Assembly: GCA_020629335.1 (NCBI GenBank)
Contig: JAHDDN010000182.1
Span: forward strand, 1-9,949
DNA length: 9,949 nucleotides
DNA from: Chitinophagales bacterium
GTDB lineage: Bacteria; Bacteroidota; Bacteroidia; Chitinophagales; UBA2359
Direction: 5' to 3'
The translations under genes were made by a program, and so were the position numbers. The first letter of the stretch is position 1, and every line of letters begins with the position of its first letter. Shown here in pieces: positions 6,890 to 9,949 of the stretch. A model generated the notes under the pieces. The model did not search any database and was not told where the DNA came from. It worked only from the letters and a program-made list of their open reading frames with translations.

Positions 6890-7119
6890 GGCTTAGGGAT
6901 GGAAGCGGTATGTGGCGTCCGTGAAGTGACTTACGTAGCTTAGTGATGTGATGGCTGGCCCGAAGGGCAGACAAGCAGCGCTTAGCGTAGTAGGAACTGA
7001 ACAGCCGCATAAGAGCGGACAGCCCGACCGTGCGCCTTCGGCGAATGATGAATGATGAATTATAAATGATGAATGGCTCGTGCTTCGCACTCGCATATAC
7101 AATAAGCACGGGAAGCCCC
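6890..7119 (-). repeat. Modular dispersed repeat, copy 2 (inverted)
   Basis: Reverse-complemented, this begins GGGGCTTCCC (7119 down) and ends CATCCCTAAGCC (down to 6890), like copy 1 at 127-361. Shared blocks are the 26-bp block at 7003-7028, the CTTGTCTGCC block with its triloop hairpin (6958-6975 region), CTAAGCTACGTAAG (6930-6943) and the terminal 23-bp block (6890-6912). The ATCATT-type AT-rich tract is at about 7044-7073. Variable segments differ, including GCCC-GAA-GGGC (6958-6968), CGCC-TTC-GGCG (7033-7043) and GTGC-TTC-GCAC (7080-7090). It fills most of the gene-free stretch 6831-7204 with the double hairpin before it and the duplicated module after it. Long antisense open frames here follow the repeat and are not genes. 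Confidence 0.85.
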
Positions 7120-7169
7120 AAATCAATGATGAACTATAAATGAATGGCTCGTGCTTCGCACTCGCATAT
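7071..7169. repeat. 28-bp exact direct duplication at the outer edge of repeat copy 2
   Basis: Bases 7071-7098 recur exactly at 7142-7169, in the same orientation and 71 bp apart. Each holds the GTGC-TTC-GCAC triloop hairpin, and each is preceded by a similar ATAAATGA-type tract. The first lies inside copy 2 and the second lies just outside it, 36 bp before the glycosyltransferase ATG. It looks like a truncated second insertion or a slippage product of the modular repeat. Confidence 0.8.
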
Positions 7170-7192
7170 GCGGCAGATTGAAAGAAAATAAA

Positions 7193-7197
7193 AAGGA
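7193..7197 (+). promoter_or_regulatory. Shine-Dalgarno-like site that decides the glycosyltransferase start
   Basis: AAGGA at 7193-7197, seven bases before the ATG at 7205. Such sites are uncommon in this phylum. It supports ATG 7205 over the GTG at 7151, which lies inside the duplicated repeat module and would translate repeat DNA. Confidence 0.45.
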
Positions 7198-7204
7198 TAA
7201 GATT

Positions 7205-8197
7205 ATGCCAATGATTTCGGTTGTGATACCGGTGTTCCGAAATGAGGGTTCTCTCATTCCATCTTATGAGCAAATTCATAAGGTGATTAGGGAGGGTTTG
7301 CCTGAGTATGATTATGAGTTTTTATTTACGGATGATGGTTCGGATGATAATTCATTTAATGAGTTGATGCAGATTCGGGCGCGAGATCCTAAGGTTACGG
7401 TGATTAAGTTTTCTCGTAATTTTGGGCAGTTTTCGGCTATTAATGCGGCGATGCATCGTGCGAAGGGAGATGTAGCGGTTTGTATTTCGGCAGATTTACA
7501 AGATCCATCGGAAATGATTGCGCAGATGGCTCGAGAGACGGAGAAAGGTTTTGATATCGTCTTGGCGAATCGAGTAGCGAGAAATGATAATTTCATTAAA
7601 AATATTACGGCGCAGGTTCACTTTAAGTTGATGCGAATTTCTACACCTCATTTTCCAAAAGGAGGATTTGATTTTTGGATGGTATCGAGAAAAGCTTTGA
7701 ATGCTTATAAGCAATTGAAGGATACGGTGCGGACGAATCAGGTTGATTTGCTTTCTTTAGGATTTAAGGTGAAGCAGTTGCCTTATGAGCGAAAGGTGCG
7801 GCCTTTTGGTAAGTCTCAGTATAATTTTAGTCGTAAGATTAAGGCTTCGATTAATCAGTTATTGAGTACTTCTTATTGGCCTTTGCGCTTGGCGTCTTCT
7901 ATTGGATTATTTTTTACGGTAGTTGGCTTTGCTTATGCCTTATTTATTATTTATGGTTATTTCTTCCGTTCTACACCTTTTGTGGGATGGGCACCTATTA
8001 TGGTAGTTCAATTAATCATGGGAGGTATAATCATTTCTATGTTGGGACTGATCGGAGAATATTTGTGGCGAATTTATCACGAAACCAAGGGACGTCCTAT
8101 TTACATCATTGATGAAATATACAGTGAGGGTAAAGAAGATTATGTAAACGATCTTTATCTTGAAAAGGGCGATCATTCTCATCAACAGCATACTTAG
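7205..8197 (+). CDS. Polyprenyl-phosphate glycosyltransferase, GT2 family (DPM1/ArnC/GtrB type)
   Basis: 330 residues from ATG 7205. The catalytic GT-A domain shows ISVVIPVFRNEG (4-15), DDGSDD (43-48), the nucleotide-sugar/metal motif ADLQDP (96-101) and the dolichol-phosphate-mannose-synthase-type acceptor motif RKVRPFGKSQYNF (196-208). Two C-terminal membrane segments follow, about 228-252 and 264-286, then a basic cytoplasmic tail. This is the arrangement of ArnC, GtrB and bacterial DPM1 relatives, which move a sugar from a nucleotide donor to undecaprenyl phosphate on the inner face of the membrane. Which sugar is moved is not visible. The lipid-linked product would suit a GT-C enzyme such as the YfhO-like protein (inference). 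Repeats fill its 5' side and no promoter of TAnnTTTG form is visible, so read-through from the upstream operon or an atypical promoter is needed. The first two thirds use unusually G-rich codons. The flippase-like gene follows after 12 bp. Confidence 0.9.
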   Translation: MPMISVVIPVFRNEGSLIPSYEQIHKVIREGLPEYDYEFLFTDDGSDDNSFNELMQIRARDPKVTVIKFSRNFGQFSAINAAMHRAKGDVAVCISADLQDPSEMIAQMARETEKGFDIVLANRVARNDNFIKNITAQVHFKLMRISTPHFPKGGFDFWMVSRKALNAYKQLKDTVRTNQVDLLSLGFKVKQLPYERKVRPFGKSQYNFSRKIKASINQLLSTSYWPLRLASSIGLFFTVVGFAYALFIIYGYFFRSTPFVGWAPIMVVQLIMGGIIISMLGLIGEYLWRIYHETKGRPIYIIDEIYSEGKEDYVNDLYLEKGDHSHQQHT

Positions 8198-8209
8198 GAA
8201 TAATACTTA

Positions 8210-9199
8210 ATGGATCTTTCTAAAATAAAAATTTTACTTGGTAAATTAAAACAGTTCCTTGGATCAAAGTGGGGATTGGTTTTTAAGATTGGGGTCAGTA
8301 TAGCCATTTTGACCTTCTTTTTCATGAGTATAGATGTGGAGCGATTTATGGAAACGCTTCAGTCTGTCAGGTATGAATATGTTGCTTTGATTATTGCGTT
8401 CATTGTATTGCGTAATTTGATATCAGGATGGCGTTTTCAGGTACTTTGTACGCTCTATGAGAAGATCAGTGTTTGGATATTGACAAAGCATTATTTCATT
8501 GGTGCGATGTTTAATATGTTTTTGCCTACGACGATTGGCGGAGATGGTGTTCGGGTATTTTTAGCAGAACAGGAGGGGATTAAAAAGAAAGACGGTTTAG
8601 TCTTGATATTGGTAGAGCGATTTGTGGGTTTCTTTTCTTTTGTCATTTTTGCCTTTATTGGTTCTCTCTTATTGCTTTCCTCTTTACCTTGGAAAATACA
8701 TTTTGTAGTATGGGGTATTACTATTGCCTATACGGTATTATTTTCTTTAGTATTTTCTAATTTTTTCAGCATTGATAAGATACCTATTGTCAATAAGCTA
8801 AGTAGGAGTTTTAATGAAATCAAAAAGAATAAGCGTATTTTATTTTATGCTTTTTTAATTTCGATTTTTTATCAGTTTGTTTCAATTTATTTGCGATATA
8901 TGATTGCATTGGCCTTTGATATAGAAATTTCCTTTTTACTATTCTTGGTATTTATTCCTTTGATTAATTTGGTTACTTTATTGCCGATTAGTTTTGGGGG
9001 GCTTGGATTAAGAGAGGTGGCCTTTGTGTATACCTTTTCTAATATTGGAGGATTGAGTGAGGAGAGTGCTTTGGTTTTGTCTATTGGTTCCTACATCATG
9101 TTAATTATTAATGCTTTAATGGGAGCGGTATTATTCTTTTATGATAATATCATTTTAAACATAAAATATCAGTTTAACAAAAAAGAAGTAGAAGCATGA
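8210..9199 (+). CDS. Flippase-like integral membrane protein, LPG-synthase-TM / UPF0104 (AglD) family
   Basis: 329 residues with about seven to eight hydrophobic segments, among them about 23-41, 57-73, 131-158, 164-186, 210-236, 240-263 and 285-312. Family motifs are present: NMFLPTTIGGDGVRV (102-116), VERFVGF (135-141) and LPISFGGLGLREVAF (258-272). The family includes the membrane half of MprF (lysyl-phosphatidylglycerol synthase and flippase) and archaeal AglD. There is no soluble aminoacyltransferase domain here, so this is the stand-alone membrane form, whose role is often inferred to be moving or flipping a lipid. It lies between the polyprenyl-phosphate glycosyltransferase (12 bp upstream) and the second sulfotransferase (4-bp ATGA overlap), so translocation or handling of a glycolipid made by its neighbours is a reasonable inference. 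The start ATG 8210 has no competing start nearby. Confidence 0.85.
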   Translation: MDLSKIKILLGKLKQFLGSKWGLVFKIGVSIAILTFFFMSIDVERFMETLQSVRYEYVALIIAFIVLRNLISGWRFQVLCTLYEKISVWILTKHYFIGAMFNMFLPTTIGGDGVRVFLAEQEGIKKKDGLVLILVERFVGFFSFVIFAFIGSLLLLSSLPWKIHFVVWGITIAYTVLFSLVFSNFFSIDKIPIVNKLSRSFNEIKKNKRILFYAFLISIFYQFVSIYLRYMIALAFDIEISFLLFLVFIPLINLVTLLPISFGGLGLREVAFVYTFSNIGGLSEESALVLSIGSYIMLIINALMGAVLFFYDNIILNIKYQFNKKEVEA

Positions 9200-9949
9200 G
9201 CGATTTAGCTATAGATAAAAAGAATCTATTTTTTATTGTTGCGAGAATTCGTTCTGGCACTACTTTATTGAATCGAATTCTCAATAATCATCCAGCAGTA
9301 TTTGTGCCACAGGAGAGTCCTTTTATTATGAATCTCTACCATAAATACCATTATATAACAGATTGGAAAGAGGAGAAGATATTAGCTTTTGCTGAAGACT
9401 TATTTTTGGAAAAGCGAGTAACACAATATTGGAAATTAAACCAACGGAAGGAGTTATTGGAATCTTCTTTATTAGCCTTAGGCAAAGAGGCTACATTTGA
9501 GCGTTTATGCAAGACCGTGATTCATACGCAGGCGATTAATAGAGGCAAGGAAAATGTGAGTATGTTAGGAGATAAAAATCCTACTTACAGTTTGTATTTA
9601 GAAGAATTAATTCACACTTTCCCAAACGCTAAATTTGTGTTATTAGTCAGGGATGTTAGAGATAATATTTTATCTTGTCAGCGAGTGACATTTGACTTTA
9701 ATGATACGGTTATTTTAGCTCAAAGATGGGTTGGTTTTAATAAAGTTCTGTTAGATATACATGAGCGCTATCCTACACAAACCAAGTTGGTCAAATTTGA
9801 GGATATTCTATCTGAGCAAGAAGTCATTTTAAAAGATATTTGTTCCTTTATCGGATTAGATTTTGACCCTCAGATGATGGAATTTCATAAAAACAAAGAA
9901 AAACTGGAAAGCTGGAATAATTTCGTCAGTCGTCCATTAGAAAAGAAAA
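9196..9949 (+). CDS. Sulfotransferase, second copy, cut by the window edge
   Basis: The ATG at 9196 overlaps the flippase-like gene stop (ATGA), and 251 codons are open to the end of the window without a stop. The PAPS 5'-phosphosulfate loop is VARIRSGTTLL (15-25), with the usual first glycine replaced by A16 and the usual proline by I18. GDKNP (125-129) and the 3'-phosphate motif AKFVLLVRDVRDNILS (145-160, R152 and S160) are in the expected order, as in the sulfotransferase family 3 group (PF13469 type). FEDIL (201-205) and the C-terminal W240 region fit too. No signal peptide is seen. It would sulfate a glycan, lipid or small molecule in the cytoplasm. Its tight coupling to a flippase-like protein and a polyprenyl-phosphate glycosyltransferase points to a lipid-linked substrate (inference). 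Most of the protein is present. Confidence 0.85.
   Translation, partial: MSDLAIDKKNLFFIVARIRSGTTLLNRILNNHPAVFVPQESPFIMNLYHKYHYITDWKEEKILAFAEDLFLEKRVTQYWKLNQRKELLESSLLALGKEATFERLCKTVIHTQAINRGKENVSMLGDKNPTYSLYLEELIHTFPNAKFVLLVRDVRDNILSCQRVTFDFNDTVILAQRWVGFNKVLLDIHERYPTQTKLVKFEDILSEQEVILKDICSFIGLDFDPQMMEFHKNKEKLESWNNFVSRPLEKK

Noticed and set aside
6890..7169. CRISPR-like array, because several short palindromic units recur
   Set aside because: The units are not a constant repeat with constant spacers. They are parts of one modular element plus one duplicated module, and there are no cas genes.
6762..7279. Two overlapping antisense open frames (6762-7121 and 6893-7279) as genes
   Set aside because: Both are low-complexity translations of the repeat and the double hairpin, and they run into the sulfotransferase or glycosyltransferase coding sequence on the other strand.
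7312..7714. Antisense open frames opposite the glycosyltransferase
   Set aside because: They carry no recognisable motif and lie opposite the highly conserved GT2 catalytic domain; they are shadows.
7876..8112. 78-codon hydrophobic open frame on the + strand inside the glycosyltransferase
   Set aside because: Frame-shifted shadow of the region encoding the two C-terminal membrane helices; T-rich codons give hydrophobic peptides in other frames too. The main frame is intact, so no frameshift is needed.
607..8197. Replication origin or terminus as the cause of the skew change
   Set aside because: No DnaA-box cluster, dif-like site or origin-linked gene was seen, and the change is gradual over several genes.

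Overview
The window looks like chromosomal DNA of a Bacteroidota bacterium, probably a Cytophagales/Marivirga-like marine or gliding lineage. This rests on low GC, A-rich leaders instead of Shine-Dalgarno sites, two upstream regions matching the Bacteroidota promoter form (TTG, about 18-20 bp, then TAnnTTTG), and intergenic repeats of a type I associate with this group. The genus is a guess; the phylum is fairly safe. Every real gene found is on the + strand.

Layout. Bases 1-55 may hold the last codons of an upstream gene. Bases 56-606 have no gene but are full of structure: AT-rich direct and inverted repeats (46-124), a 235-bp modular dispersed repeat (127-361), a 112-nt imperfect long hairpin (417-528) and a promoter (547-576). 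At 607-3300 lies a large polytopic YfhO-family (GT-C-like) membrane protein. Its usual last membrane helix appears replaced by a lectin-like beta-sandwich domain of about 150 residues, of the kind found in secreted Bacteroidota adhesins. After a 165-bp intergenic region with its own promoter, a compact run follows: Fe(II)/2-oxoglutarate dioxygenase (3466-4242), aldo/keto reductase (4264-5235), WbqC-family protein (5291-6001) and sulfotransferase (6003-6830).

Bases 6831-7204 hold a double hairpin, a second, inverted copy of the modular repeat (6890-7119) and a 28-bp exact duplication. Then comes a second tight run: polyprenyl-phosphate glycosyltransferase of the DPM1/ArnC type (7205-8197), a flippase-like membrane protein of the LPG-synthase-TM family (8210-9199) and a second, unrelated-looking sulfotransferase that runs off the right edge (9196-9949).

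How the genes fit together (inference). The set reads as part of a surface glycan or glycolipid locus. The glycosyltransferase would load a sugar on a lipid carrier, the YfhO-like protein would transfer sugar at the outer face of the inner membrane, and the two PAPS-dependent enzymes would sulfate a glycan or lipid. The dioxygenase, aldo/keto reductase and WbqC protein would make or modify a building block. No single enzyme's substrate can be read from the sequence. The most unusual items are the YfhO-lectin fusion and the modular repeat family.
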